Origin: Sorangium cellulosum
Lineage (GTDB): Bacteria; Myxococcota_A; Polyangia; Polyangiales; Polyangiaceae
Reading direction: 5' to 3'
Assembly (NCBI RefSeq): GCF_004135735.1
Contig: NZ_CP012670.1
Location: forward strand, 10,806,501 to 10,870,500
DNA: 64,000 nucleotides
Shown piece after piece: positions 32,121-41,511 of this stretch. The notes below the pieces were generated by a model. That model saw only the letters and a list, made by a program, of their open reading frames with translations, was not told the DNA's origin and ran no database searches. A program made the position numbers and the translations under genes. Every line of letters starts with the position of its first letter. The first letter of the stretch is position 1.

Positions 32121-34556
32121 TCAAGGGAACCATGCAGCAACCTCCACCACCTCGCGCGCCGCGCCGGACAGGCCGTCGTCGCCCGCGAGCGCCGCGATGA
32201 GCGGCACGAGCTTCACGAGGCTCACGCCGTCGCCCGCGAGCGCGGCATGGCGGTAATCGCCTGCGAGCGCGTCGAGCAGGATCCCGAGTGCTGTGGCGGC
32301 CCCCTCGGCCGGGAAATGGCGGGCCAGCGGGACCAGATCGAGCAGGCGATCCGGCTCGTCGGCGCCGAAGTGCAGGGCCAAGGGGAAGGCCTGACGCACC
32401 AGCTCGGGCGCGCGCGCGGGATCGTGGCGGGCCAGGATGCCGAGGGCGGTCAGGCGGGCACCGTCGCTGAGCGGCGCGGCCGCGGTGAGCATCGCGTCGC
32501 TGTGGCCCGTCGCCGCGAACCATGGGCACACATCGAACAGCATCCAGCCGCGCTCGCGCGGCTCGGCGTTCTGAATGGCCTCGTCGATGCGCGCCCGCAG
32601 CCGCGCCGGCTCCGCGGCGAAGGGGAGGCTCCGGGCCAGCGCACGCACGCGCGCCGCTTCCGGCAGCACCTCGAGCACGTCCTCGGCGGGATCGCCCAGC
32701 GCGATGAGGCGCGGGATCAGCTCCTCGAAGAGCTCGGCGGCCTGTTCGCCGAACCGGGGAGCGAGCGCCGCGGCGCGGCGGGCCTCCGGGGCATCGAGGA
32801 CCGGCACGAGCTGCTTGAGCGTCCAGTGCATGTCCAGGTCGTACGGCTCGAGGTGCTGCTCCACCGCGACGAACGCGGCGCGTACGCGCTCGGGATCGCC
32901 GAGGACCCCCGCGAGCGCAGCGAGCACCCGCGCCCGCGCGGGCCCAGGCAGCGCCTCCGCGTCGGGCCAAAGCGCCTCGGCGACCGCGCGCGGGAAATGT
33001 TTGGCGAAGCAGTCGGCATCGCCAGGATCTCCGGCGCCATCGCGGAGGCTTCTGAGCGCTTCTCGCGCGGCCGCGACGCCTTCCTCCGGAGGCAGTCTCC
33101 CCGTCGCGACGAGCATCTGGTGCGCTCGATCCTCCGCGTTCTCCACGGCCCGGAACGCGGCGAGCGCTTCCCGCGCGAACGCGTATCCCGCCTCGCCCTC
33201 GACGACTCCGGCGAGGCTCAGGAATGCGTCGCCGCGGAGCTCGACGTCCGGGATGCGCCGTGCGGCGTTCGCGGCCCATGCGATCACCTCGGCGCGCGCC
33301 GGGTCGGCCGTCATCGCCGCGCCGAGCGCGGTGAGCGCCCTGGCCTGATCTCGCTCGTCCGCGATCGGCGTCTTCCGAGCGAACGCCTCGACACCCACCG
33401 GGGCGTCGTGATCCTCGCGGAGGGCGTACCACCTCACGCTCGCCTCGACCAGCGCCGCGCGCACCGCGAGGGCCGCTGCCTCGTGACCCATTGGAAGCGC
33501 CTCAACGGCCCGACGGCGCACGCGCTCGAGGTCCGCGACGAAGCCGAGGTAGGCCTCGGGCCGAGCCATCCAGCGGGCGAGGTGCTCCTCGGTGACCAGC
33601 GCGGCGAATGCCTGGAGCGGCGCGGCGGTCTGCTCGAGGTGCGCGCGCACGTAGGCGCAGGGATAGCCGTCCGGCGGGAGCGATAGGAGCCGGCGGATCG
33701 AGGCGTCCCGCGCGCCGTGGTCGAGCCGCTCCTCCACCTCGCGACGGGCCGCGTTCGAGCGGAACGCATAGGTGCCATCGACAGCCGCGACGAGCGGCTC
33801 GATCCCGGCGAGGGCGCCTTCGATCGGGGCCCCGAGGGCGGTCGTGATCTCGTCCTCGCGGAGCCGGCCGTAGGCGACCGAGAGCAGGCCGAGCAGCCCG
33901 GTCTGCACCGCGCTGGCGGCGGCGAGGAACTCCGCGGGATCGCCCGGCGCGGAACAAGGTCGCGACGGCAGTGGATGGATCCGCGTGCGCGCCGGATCGA
34001 AGCCGAGGCGCGAAATCCACGCGCGGGCCGCGGCGTCGTCGCCCTCGACGGTGGCGAGCACCTTGATGCGGGGGCCCACGTCGGCGAACAGCGCCGGCCA
34101 GGAGACGAGCGGCTCCGCCTCCTCGATGTCGGTGATCGCGAGCAGCAGCGAGGGCTCGGCCTGCGTGGGCCCCACGCGCAGGTGCTCTTTCGCGATCCGC
34201 ATGCGCAGCCACCGAGGAGAACCGCCCGCGTAACCGACGCGCAGCCGCGAGGTGAGCAGCGCGACCAGGTCGCGTTCGAGCCTGAGATCAGGCCCGACGG
34301 GCACGAGCTGCGCGGCGTAGGTGGTGCCTTCCTGCTGTGCACGGACCAGGTGGGCGGCCACGACCGAGCGCCGGCTTGAGCGCGGGCCGTGCAAGATTGC
34401 ATAAGGCAAAAGCGGATCGGCGAGCCACCGGCCGAACGCGGCCAGCGCCGCTCGCTCTGCGGGGTCGAGCACGGAGCGCGACGCCTCGTCCCAGGCGCAG
34501 CGGCAGGCGCGCTCGACGGGCGTGGGGGCGGGGATCGAGGGCCGAGGTGTCGTCAT
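32121..34556 (-). CDS. STAND-NTPase-like helical-repeat protein, copy 2
   Basis: This 811-residue protein starts at MTTPRPS, chosen because the paralogue upstream starts at the same place and has the same length. The first third resembles a degenerate NACHT/STAND ATPase. It has a P-loop position reading LHGPRSSRRS (no GKS/T), a Walker B-like LLLAITDIEEAE, a sensor-like RIKVLATVEGDD, and a winged-helix-like LLGLLSVAYGRLREDEITTALG. The remainder is helical repeats (LARSLPFAAEPARLRARIDE). No signal peptide or membrane span is seen. It is a tandem duplicate of 34765-37200, and most residues are identical. Nucleotide binding is doubtful because the Walker lysine is missing. Confidence 0.75.
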   Translation of the reverse strand: MTTPRPSIPAPTPVERACRCAWDEASRSVLDPAERAALAAFGRWLADPLLPYAILHGPRSSRRSVVAAHLVRAQQEGTTYAAQLVPVGPDLRLERDLVALLTSRLRVGYAGGSPRWLRMRIAKEHLRVGPTQAEPSLLLAITDIEEAEPLVSWPALFADVGPRIKVLATVEGDDAAARAWISRLGFDPARTRIHPLPSRPCSAPGDPAEFLAAASAVQTGLLGLLSVAYGRLREDEITTALGAPIEGALAGIEPLVAAVDGTYAFRSNAARREVEERLDHGARDASIRRLLSLPPDGYPCAYVRAHLEQTAAPLQAFAALVTEEHLARWMARPEAYLGFVADLERVRRRAVEALPMGHEAAALAVRAALVEASVRWYALREDHDAPVGVEAFARKTPIADERDQARALTALGAAMTADPARAEVIAWAANAARRIPDVELRGDAFLSLAGVVEGEAGYAFAREALAAFRAVENAEDRAHQMLVATGRLPPEEGVAAAREALRSLRDGAGDPGDADCFAKHFPRAVAEALWPDAEALPGPARARVLAALAGVLGDPERVRAAFVAVEQHLEPYDLDMHWTLKQLVPVLDAPEARRAAALAPRFGEQAAELFEELIPRLIALGDPAEDVLEVLPEAARVRALARSLPFAAEPARLRARIDEAIQNAEPRERGWMLFDVCPWFAATGHSDAMLTAAAPLSDGARLTALGILARHDPARAPELVRQAFPLALHFGADEPDRLLDLVPLARHFPAEGAATALGILLDALAGDYRHAALAGDGVSLVKLVPLIAALAGDDGLSGAAREVVEVAAWFP

Positions 34557-34764
34557 CGCGTGCGTCAGGTGGTGAACGGGGAGCGTTGAGCGCAATCTGG
34601 CAAATGGCACCGCCTCCCCTGTGCCAGGAGCCGTGGTCTAGTGGGGCGAGCGCGCGGCGTGAAAGCGCTGCCCGAGCCTGAAGGCGGCCGCGAGGCGGGT
34701 CGGCGTCTGGAAGAGGGCGACCTCCGCGCGCTCCGCCGGCGGCAGGCCGTGAGCACCGCAGCGC
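34557..34764. other. Spacer between the two paralogues carrying the tail of the Rhs gene
   Basis: Just upstream of copy 2 the minus strand reads PFTT-stop (GTTCACCACCTGA), the same as the last codons of the Rhs gene upstream of copy 1. The homology ends within a few bases. This marks one edge of the duplicated unit. Confidence 0.65.
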
Positions 34765-37200
34765 TCACGGGAACCATGCAGCGACCTGCACCACCTCGCG
34801 CGCCGCGCCGGCCAGACCCTCGTCGCCCGCGAGCGCCGCGATGAGCGGCGCGAGCCGGTCGAGGCTCACGCCGTCGCCTGCGAGCGCGGCAGATCGGATG
34901 TCTGCGGCGAGCGCGTCGAGCAGGAGTCCGAGCGCCGCGCCGGCCCCTTCGGCCGGGAAGTGGCGGGCCAGCGGGAGCAGCTCGAGCAGGCACTCCGGCT
35001 CGTCGGCGCCGAACTGCAGGGCCAGGGGGAGGGCCTGACGCACCAACTCGGGCGCGCGCGCGGGATCGTGGCGCGCCAGGATGCCGAGGGCGGTCAGGCG
35101 GACACCGTCGCCGAGCGGCGCGACCGCGTCGAGCACCGCGTCGCTGTGGCCCGTCGCTGCGAACCAGGGGCACACATCGAACAGCATCCAGCCGCGCTCG
35201 CGCGGCTCGGCGTTCTGAATGGCCTCGTCGATGCGCGCCCGCAGCCGCGCCGGCTCCGCGGCGAAGGGGAGGCTCCGGGCCAGCGCACGCACGCGCGCCT
35301 CGACTGGCAGCGCCTCGAGCAGGTCCTCGGCGGGATCGCCCAGCGCGATGAGGCGCGGGATCAGCTCCTCGAAGATTTGGGTGGATTGCTCGCCGAAGCG
35401 GGGCGCGAGCGCCGCGGCGCGGCGGGCCTCCGGGGCGTCGAGGACCGGTACGAGCCGCGCGAGCGTCCGGTGCGCGAGCGGATCGTATGGGTCGGCGTGC
35501 TGCTCCACCGCGGCGAACGCGGTGCGCCTGCGGTCGGGATCGCCGAGGGTCCGCGCGAGCGCGGCGAGCGCCCGCGCCCGCGCGGGCCCAGGCAGCGTCT
35601 CCGCGTCGGGCCAGAGCGCCTCGGCGACGGCGCGCGGGAAATCGCTGGCGAAGAGCTCGACATCGCCAGGATCGCCGCCGCCGTCGCGGAGGCTCCTGAA
35701 CGCCTCGCGTGCGACGGCGATCCCTTCCTCCGGGGGCAACCCCTTCGCCATGAAGAGCATCTGGTGCGCTCGATCCTCCGCGTTCTCCGTGGTCCGGAAC
35801 GTGGCGAGCGCTTCCCGCGCGAACGCGTATCCCGCCTCGCCCCCGACGACATCGGCGAGGCTCAGGAATGCGTCGCCGCGAAAGTCGGTCTTTGAGATGC
35901 GTCGTGCGGCGTCTTCGGCCCACGCGAGCACCTCGGCGCGCGCCGGGCCGGCCGTCATCGCGGCGCCGAGCGCGATGAGCGCCCTGGCCTGATTTCGCGC
36001 ATCCGCGATCGGCGTTCGCCGAGTCATCGGCTCGACGCCCACCGGAGCATCGTGGTCCTCGCGGTCGGCGTATGAGTTCATGCTCGCCTCGACCAGGGCC
36101 GCGCGCACCGCGAGCGCCACGGCTTCGTGAGTCGCCGGAAGCACCTCCACGGCGTGGCGGCGCACGCGCTCGAGATCGGCGACGAAGCCGAGACAGCCCT
36201 CGGGCCGAGTCATCCAGCGGGCGAGGTGCTCCTCGGTGACCAGCGCGGCGAATGCCTGGAGCGGCGCGGCGGCCTGCTCGAGGTGGGCGCGCACGTAGGT
36301 GCAGGGATAGCCGTCCGGCGGGAGCGACAGGAGCTGGCGGCTCAAGGCGTCCCGCGCGCTGCGGTCGAGCCGCTCCTCCACCTCGCGGCGGGCCGCGTTC
36401 GAGCGGAACGCGTACGTGCCCTCGACGACCGCGACGAGCGGCTCGACCCCGGCGAGGGCGCCCTCGATCGGGGCCCCGAGGGCGGTCGTGATCTCGTCCT
36501 CGCGAAGCCGGCCGTAGGCGACGGAGAGCAGGCCGAGGAGCCGCGCTGGCACCGCGCCGGCGATCGCGACGATCTCCGCGGGATCGCCCGGGGCGGGCCA
36601 GGGCCGCGCTGGCAGCAGATGGATCCGCGTGCGCGCCGGATCGAAGCCGAGGCGCGGGATCCACGCGCGGGCCGTAGCGTCGTCGCCCTCGACGGTGGCG
36701 AGCACCTTGATGCGGGGACCTACGGCGGAGAACAGCGCCGGCCAGGAGACCAGCGGCTCCGCCTCCTCGACGTCGGTGATTGCGAGCAGCAGCGGCGGCT
36801 CGGCCTCGGGCGGCCCCACGCGCAGGTGCTCTTCCGCGATTCGCGCGCGCAGCAGCCGAGGCGGGCCGCCCACATAATCGGCGCGCAGCCGCGAGGTGAG
36901 CAGCGCGACCAGGTCGCGCTCGAGCCTGAGATCAGGCCCGACGGGCACGAGGTGCGCAGCGCGGGCGGTGCCTTCTTGCTGTGCTCGGACCAGGTGGGCA
37001 GCCACGACCGCGCGCCGGCTCGCGCGCGGGCCATGCAAGATCGCATAGGGCAGCTCCGGCTCGTCGAGCCATCGGCCGAGCGCGGCCAGCGCGGTTTGCT
37101 CCGCGGGGTCGAGCGTGGCGCTCGACGCTTCATCCCAGGTGCAGCGACAGGCGCGCTGGACGGGCGCGGGGGCGAGGAGTTGGGGCGGCGGTGTCGTCAT
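34765..37200 (-). CDS. STAND-NTPase-like helical-repeat protein, copy 1, next to Rhs toxin
   Basis: This 811-residue protein starts (MTTPPPQ) 8 bases after the Rhs stop codon on the same strand, an arrangement typical of toxin-immunity pairs. Motifs by residue: degenerate P-loop LHGPRASRRA (55-64), conserved LVPVGPDLRLERDLVALL (84-101, the position of the NACHT hFxG..s motif), Walker B-like LLLAITDVEEAE (137-148), sensor-like RIKVLATVEGD (163-173), and a winged-helix-like segment (221-270). Beyond about 280 it is alpha-helical repeats. It could be immunity, a regulator, or unrelated. The fold assignment is by eye, and the size is far above that of usual immunity proteins. Confidence 0.75.
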   Translation of the reverse strand: MTTPPPQLLAPAPVQRACRCTWDEASSATLDPAEQTALAALGRWLDEPELPYAILHGPRASRRAVVAAHLVRAQQEGTARAAHLVPVGPDLRLERDLVALLTSRLRADYVGGPPRLLRARIAEEHLRVGPPEAEPPLLLAITDVEEAEPLVSWPALFSAVGPRIKVLATVEGDDATARAWIPRLGFDPARTRIHLLPARPWPAPGDPAEIVAIAGAVPARLLGLLSVAYGRLREDEITTALGAPIEGALAGVEPLVAVVEGTYAFRSNAARREVEERLDRSARDALSRQLLSLPPDGYPCTYVRAHLEQAAAPLQAFAALVTEEHLARWMTRPEGCLGFVADLERVRRHAVEVLPATHEAVALAVRAALVEASMNSYADREDHDAPVGVEPMTRRTPIADARNQARALIALGAAMTAGPARAEVLAWAEDAARRISKTDFRGDAFLSLADVVGGEAGYAFAREALATFRTTENAEDRAHQMLFMAKGLPPEEGIAVAREAFRSLRDGGGDPGDVELFASDFPRAVAEALWPDAETLPGPARARALAALARTLGDPDRRRTAFAAVEQHADPYDPLAHRTLARLVPVLDAPEARRAAALAPRFGEQSTQIFEELIPRLIALGDPAEDLLEALPVEARVRALARSLPFAAEPARLRARIDEAIQNAEPRERGWMLFDVCPWFAATGHSDAVLDAVAPLGDGVRLTALGILARHDPARAPELVRQALPLALQFGADEPECLLELLPLARHFPAEGAGAALGLLLDALAADIRSAALAGDGVSLDRLAPLIAALAGDEGLAGAAREVVQVAAWFP

Positions 37201-37208
37201 CGGGCGCG

Positions 37209-37840
37209 TCAGGTGGTGAACGGGGGTGTCGTGGAGCGCACCGTCCGGATGTTGTCTCGTCGAGATTTTGTATCCTGGCTACTCTGTGTGAAAGTACCAT
37301 CCCATCGGCCCATCTTGTTCACCTTCGTCTCACTCTTGTTGTTGGGGCCGATCACGCCGCCCTTCGCGTCGTCGCCGATGTTCTCCGGGTGGAGGCCGAG
37401 CTCGCGGAAGATCTGTGCGCACATGGGGCAGGGCGCCATGCCCTCGCCCGTCTCGGTCGTGGTCTCGATCGTCGCGCCATCTCTGAAGCGCTTCTGAAGC
37501 GCAGCGCGCACCTCTTCGTTGGTCATCTTTGGCTTCCCCTGCGCCGCCCGCTGCACGTCTCCTTCGGCGCGAATCTGCCGCGCCATCTTGTGCAGCGCAT
37601 CAACCTCCGCGCACGTCGTGTCCCCCGTCGGGGTCTTGTGCCGATCGCGCGCCCTCTGCGCGTTCTTGACGGCCTCGGTGATCGCCGGGTCCTTGTACCT
37701 CTCGCGCTGAGCCTCTGCGCCCGGCCCGCCGCGCTCTCCCTGGCTCTTGCCCTCGATATCACCCGGCACCCCGCGGCGGTTCCTCGGATCGGTGAGGTCC
37801 TTGCCCCCAGGGTTGTTCCCGGCCGCGTTCCGGACGGTCG
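37209..37840 (-). other. Deaminase-like Rhs toxin domain
   Basis: This region after the DPSGL junction encodes the variable C-terminal module. It contains CAEVDAL, GATIETTTETGEGMAPCPMC and FRELGLHPENI. The CAE plus PCxxC arrangement suggests a zinc-dependent nucleotide or nucleic-acid deaminase. The open frame here is intact, although the upstream Rhs shell is damaged. Confidence 0.7.
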
Positions 37841-40199
37841 AGAACGGCATCAGCCCGCTCGGATCGACGAAGCGCGTCGGCGCGTTGCCCGCGTAGTCGA
37901 AGCCGTTGAAGCCGCCGTCCAGCCCGGCCGGGTCCGCGCTCAGGTACCGGCCGACCGCCGGATCGAAGTAGCGGTAGCGGTTGTAGACGAGCCCTGTCTC
38001 CTCGTCGTCGTACTGTCCCGGGAAGCGGAGCGGCGTCGTGGTCCGCCCGCCTTCCTTCACCCTCGCGCCGAACGCGGATCGTTCGAGCTCGCACACCACC
38101 TCGCCGCTCGGACCGACCAGCCGCTCGGGGGCGCCCACGTCGTCGTTGAGGTAGTGGAACCACGGGCTCTCCTCGCGCTGCCCGCCCGCGACCCGCGCAT
38201 CGCGGTGCGCCCAGGGGGCGTACCGGGCCTCCTCGAAGCAGTACGTGCGCTCCTCCACGACGGGATCCCCGGACGCCTGCGCCACGCGCTTGATCTCGTG
38301 GACGAGCACGCCTCCGTCCCACACGAAGCGCACGCTCGACACCTCGCGCCGCTGCCCGTCGGGCGCACGCTCGAGCGTGCGCTTCCCGATGCGCCGCGCG
38401 AATGGATCGTAGCTGAGCTCGACCACCCTCCCGTCGGGCTTCTCGACCGCCGCGAGCAGCCCGAGGGCGTTCCAGCGATATCGGGTCGAGCGGCCCTGCG
38501 CGTCCCGCGCGGCGACGAGGCGCCCTGACTCGTCCCACTCCTAGGTGAACTCGCCCTTCTGCTCCAGGCGGTTCCCGGGCCCGTAGGCGCGCTGCTCGCC
38601 GCCCGGCTCATGCAGGTTGCCCGCGGCGTCGTAGGCAAATCGCTCCCCCTGGCCTCGCTCGCCGCGGACACCCAGGATCTGCCCCGCGGCGTCGTGCTCG
38701 AACAGCCTCCGGCCGAACGCATCGTCCCACGCCTCCACGAGCTCGGAGCACGGCCCGTAGCGATACGCCTGGTAGACCGTCGTGCCCGGTGGGCGAGGGC
38801 CGACCCAGTCGGGCCGCCCCGCGCCCGCGCTGGCCTGCGCGGGATTGCCCACCCAGCGCTGGGCCATGCGGCCGAGCGCGTCGTAGACCACCTGGATACG
38901 CCCGCCGCCGGGCAACACGCGGGCGATCTCGCGCCCGAGCGCATCGTGCGCGACGCCGACCGATACACGCCCGTCCAGCACGACCTGCGTGGCCCGGCCG
39001 CAGGCGTCCCGCTCGAAGCGTGCCGTGTGCCCGAGCGACGTCGCGCGTTGCGTGACGTTCCCCATGAGATCGTAGGTTCGCTTGACGGTGAACGTCTCTC
39101 CCGAGGCGACCAGCCGCTCCTCCAGCACCCACCCCACGTCGTTGCGCTTGTACGTGAGCTCCCCCGCGGGCGTGAAGGCGGCGATGAGGCTGCCGCAAAG
39201 GTCGTAGTCGAACGTCTCCGTGGCGCCGTCCGGCAGGGTGCGCTCCACGAGCTGGCCGGCCGCGTCGTAGGCGAACTCCGTGGTCTCGTGCGCGCTGGTC
39301 CGCTCGACGATGAGCTGGCCTGCCACGTCGTATTGATAGTGCTTCTCCAGCCCGGTGAACGTCCGTTCGTACACCATGCGACCCGCGGTGTCGTAACGCA
39401 TGAGGTAGACGTCTCCCCGCGCGTTCTCGGCGCGTACGAGCCGGCCCTCGCGATCGTAGCCGAGGCGGTTCACCTCGCCGTTCGGGCGATGGATCGCGCA
39501 GACCTTGTGCAGCCCTCCCCTCTCGAAGCGGGTCGCCGTGCCGTCCGGGTGGTCGACGCGCACGACGTCGCCGGCGCCGTTGTAGGTATAGCGGGTCACG
39601 CTCCCGTCGGCGTGGCGCACGGCGACGCGCTCGCCACGGTTGTTGTAGGCGTACGACTCGACGTTGCCGAGGGGATCGCGCACGGACAGGCAGCGTCCCC
39701 AGAAATCGTAGACGTGCTCGGTGACGGCGCCGAGCGCGTTGATCTTCTGGACGACGTTTCCGTGCGCGTCGTGGAGGAAGCGCGTGCGCGCGCCGTTCGG
39801 CGCCACGGTCTCCGTGATGAGCCCGCGCGCGTCGATGCGGACCTCGAAGGTCGCGCCGATCGGGTCGGTCCAGTAAAGGACGTTCGCCGTGCGCGTGACC
39901 TCCGTCACGCCGCCCGCCGGATCGGTGACGCGGCGAATATGCCCGTCGGGCTCGCGGTCGATGAAGGTGGAGCGGCCCAGCGGATCGGTCACGCGGAGCG
40001 TGCGGCCCCGGGCGTCGCGCTCCCAGGTCGTGGTCGAGCCCAGCGGATCGGTGAACGAGAGGAGGTTGCCGTTCTCATCGTAGGTGCGGCTGTAGACGGC
40101 CCCGCCGGACACGGCCTTGTCGAGCTTGCCGAATTCGTTGGCGAAGTAGCGGTGCACGGTGCTCGAGTCCGCGACCTCCGAGTAGCCGTCGTCGCCATA
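37209..40199 (-). pseudogene. Rhs/YD-repeat gene with deaminase-like C-terminus, 5'-truncated and interrupted by TAG
   Basis: The minus-strand frame reads many YD repeats (TYDENGNL, RYDTAGRMVYE), then the Rhs core end (YRYFDPAVGRYLSADPAGL... DPSGL near residue 225 of the second part), then a 200-residue C-terminal domain. That domain has CAEVDAL and PCPMC motifs, which match the (H/C)AE and PCxxC zinc/active-site motifs of the deaminase superfamily used as polymorphic toxins (YwqJ-like is the closest by memory). The frame is broken once: TAG at 38541-38543 falls where EFT-Y-EWDESG is expected, a Tyr codon changed to stop. The 5' end is cut at 40200 by a half copy of a dispersed palindromic element. 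A GTG at 40157 or an internal start at 38426 could give shorter products. Confidence 0.85.
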
Positions 40200-40201
40200 G
40201 G

Positions 40202-40268
40202 TTCCTCGTCGCGCCTAGCGCTGCACCCACCCTCGGCTGCCTGGCTCGGTCCGGTTTTGTTCGGCGCT
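40202..40268 (-). repeat. Half copy of dispersed palindromic element, at the Rhs break
   Basis: The reverse complement of 40201-40268 matches the first 68 bases of the complete element at 45759-45909 with three differences. It begins AGCGCCGAACAAAACCGGAC and ends GGCGCGACGAGGA. The other half is missing and is replaced by Rhs sequence. Confidence 0.88.
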
Positions 40269-40291
40269 CTGAGCGCGGCTCAGACTCAGGC

Positions 40292-41293
40292 TCAGGCGGT
40301 CGCGCCGGGCTGGATGCCGTTCAGCGCCATCATCTTCTGCCGCTCGGCCTCCTTGTTGAGGCCGCGGTAGCGCTCGTCGAGCTTCGCGATGTCGAGCCTC
40401 AGGATGCGGCCGTACAGCTCGAAGGCGACGCCCAGGATCGACGGGTAGCAGGCCGACTTCACCCGGTCGTCGTAATAGGGATACGCCGCCTCGTGGAAGC
40501 TGCGCAGGTTGTAGAACGGGATGCCCGGGAACTTGTGGTGCTCGTTGTGGTACGTGACGTTGTTCCAGAGGAAATTGACGAAGCGCGCGCTGGTCCCGTA
40601 CGTGCGAGAGCTGTAGGCGTCCTCCCCCGGGAGCATCTCGTAATGCTCGATCATCGAGGTCACGCTGGCGAGGATGGCGCCGAAGATGAACGGCAGCGCG
40701 TAGAAGAAAAAGAACACCTGCCACGGCATGACCCAGAAGAAGAAGGCCATGAGGCCCCACCAGGCGACGAGCTCCAGGTTCATCCGGACGCGCTGGAGCG
40801 GGCTGAGCCGCTTCACGTACCGCGCCATGCAGAAGAGGAAGTAGAGCGGATAGGCGAACGTGTAGACCGCGAGGAGCAGGAGCCTCGCGAGGACGGGGCT
40901 TCGCGTGTAGTCCGTGACGACGAAGTTGTCGACGTCAGGGTACGTGTTCGCGATCTTGTGATGATGAAGGTGGTAGTTCGTGTACAGCGTCACGCTCATC
41001 CCGGTCGGGGCCCAGCAGACCAGGGCGATGAGGTACGAGGCGAGCTTCGAGCGCGAGCAACTCCCGTGCACCGCGTCGTGCGCGACCGCCCCGAGGCCAC
41101 GGATGAGGTTGGCGATCATGAACGAGCAGACCACCCCGATCGGGAGGGCGAGCGGGTGGTGCTGCGTCGCGTACAGCGCCCACGTGATCGCGGCCCAGAG
41201 GCTGAAGTGAAGCGGGATCTTGAGCAGGTAGATGGGGTTGCGCCTGTAGGCAGCCTGCAGCAGCTCCCGCGGTACCGAATCCATGCCGGCCAT
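40292..41293 (-). CDS. Membrane fatty acid desaturase
   Basis: This 333-residue integral membrane protein has the three histidine boxes of the acyl-lipid desaturase family: HDAVHG, HLHHH (TNYHLHHHKIANT) and HNEHH (TYHNEHHKFPG). Several membrane segments lie between them. It should introduce a double bond into a membrane or lipid acyl chain using a di-iron centre. The second Met (MAGMDS) is preferred as start because GGAG lies 6-7 bases upstream. An alternative ATG lies two codons earlier at 41299. It is transcribed alone, towards the broken Rhs gene. Confidence 0.88.
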   Translation of the reverse strand: MAGMDSVPRELLQAAYRRNPIYLLKIPLHFSLWAAITWALYATQHHPLALPIGVVCSFMIANLIRGLGAVAHDAVHGSCSRSKLASYLIALVCWAPTGMSVTLYTNYHLHHHKIANTYPDVDNFVVTDYTRSPVLARLLLLAVYTFAYPLYFLFCMARYVKRLSPLQRVRMNLELVAWWGLMAFFFWVMPWQVFFFFYALPFIFGAILASVTSMIEHYEMLPGEDAYSSRTYGTSARFVNFLWNNVTYHNEHHKFPGIPFYNLRSFHEAAYPYYDDRVKSACYPSILGVAFELYGRILRLDIAKLDERYRGLNKEAERQKMMALNGIQPGATA

Positions 41294-41511
41294 GCTCATC
41301 TCCGTGGTTCTCACGCCCCGCGCGTGTGCGGGGCGGGAACTTCGCAAATAAAGGACGAGAACACAAGAAGCGCGCCGCCCTCGAGCCCGCGCGGTGCGAA
41401 GGGTACTACACGGCGTCGGGGGCGCCAGCAAGGGGGCCTCGCGGCGCGGCCTGCGGCCCGGAGCGCCGCGCCGCCCCGGCCCGGGGCGCCCCCGGGTGGT
41501 AAGACGCGGCG

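Noticed and set aside
31286..32140. Minus-strand frame with repeated GSGSRQA units
   Set aside because: It is open only because the repeat length is a multiple of three; it overlaps the YQQPGQ lipoprotein gene and has no start signal.
34557..34610. Longer N-terminus for the second STAND-like copy (MPFARLRSTLPVHHL)
   Set aside because: The extra residues come from the duplicated tail of the Rhs gene read in another frame; the paralogue starts at MTTP.
34620..34665. tRNA-like stretch GCCGTGGTCTAGTGGGGCGA
   Set aside because: It resembles a D-arm, but no matching acceptor stem, anticodon arm or T-loop (GTTCGA) follows.
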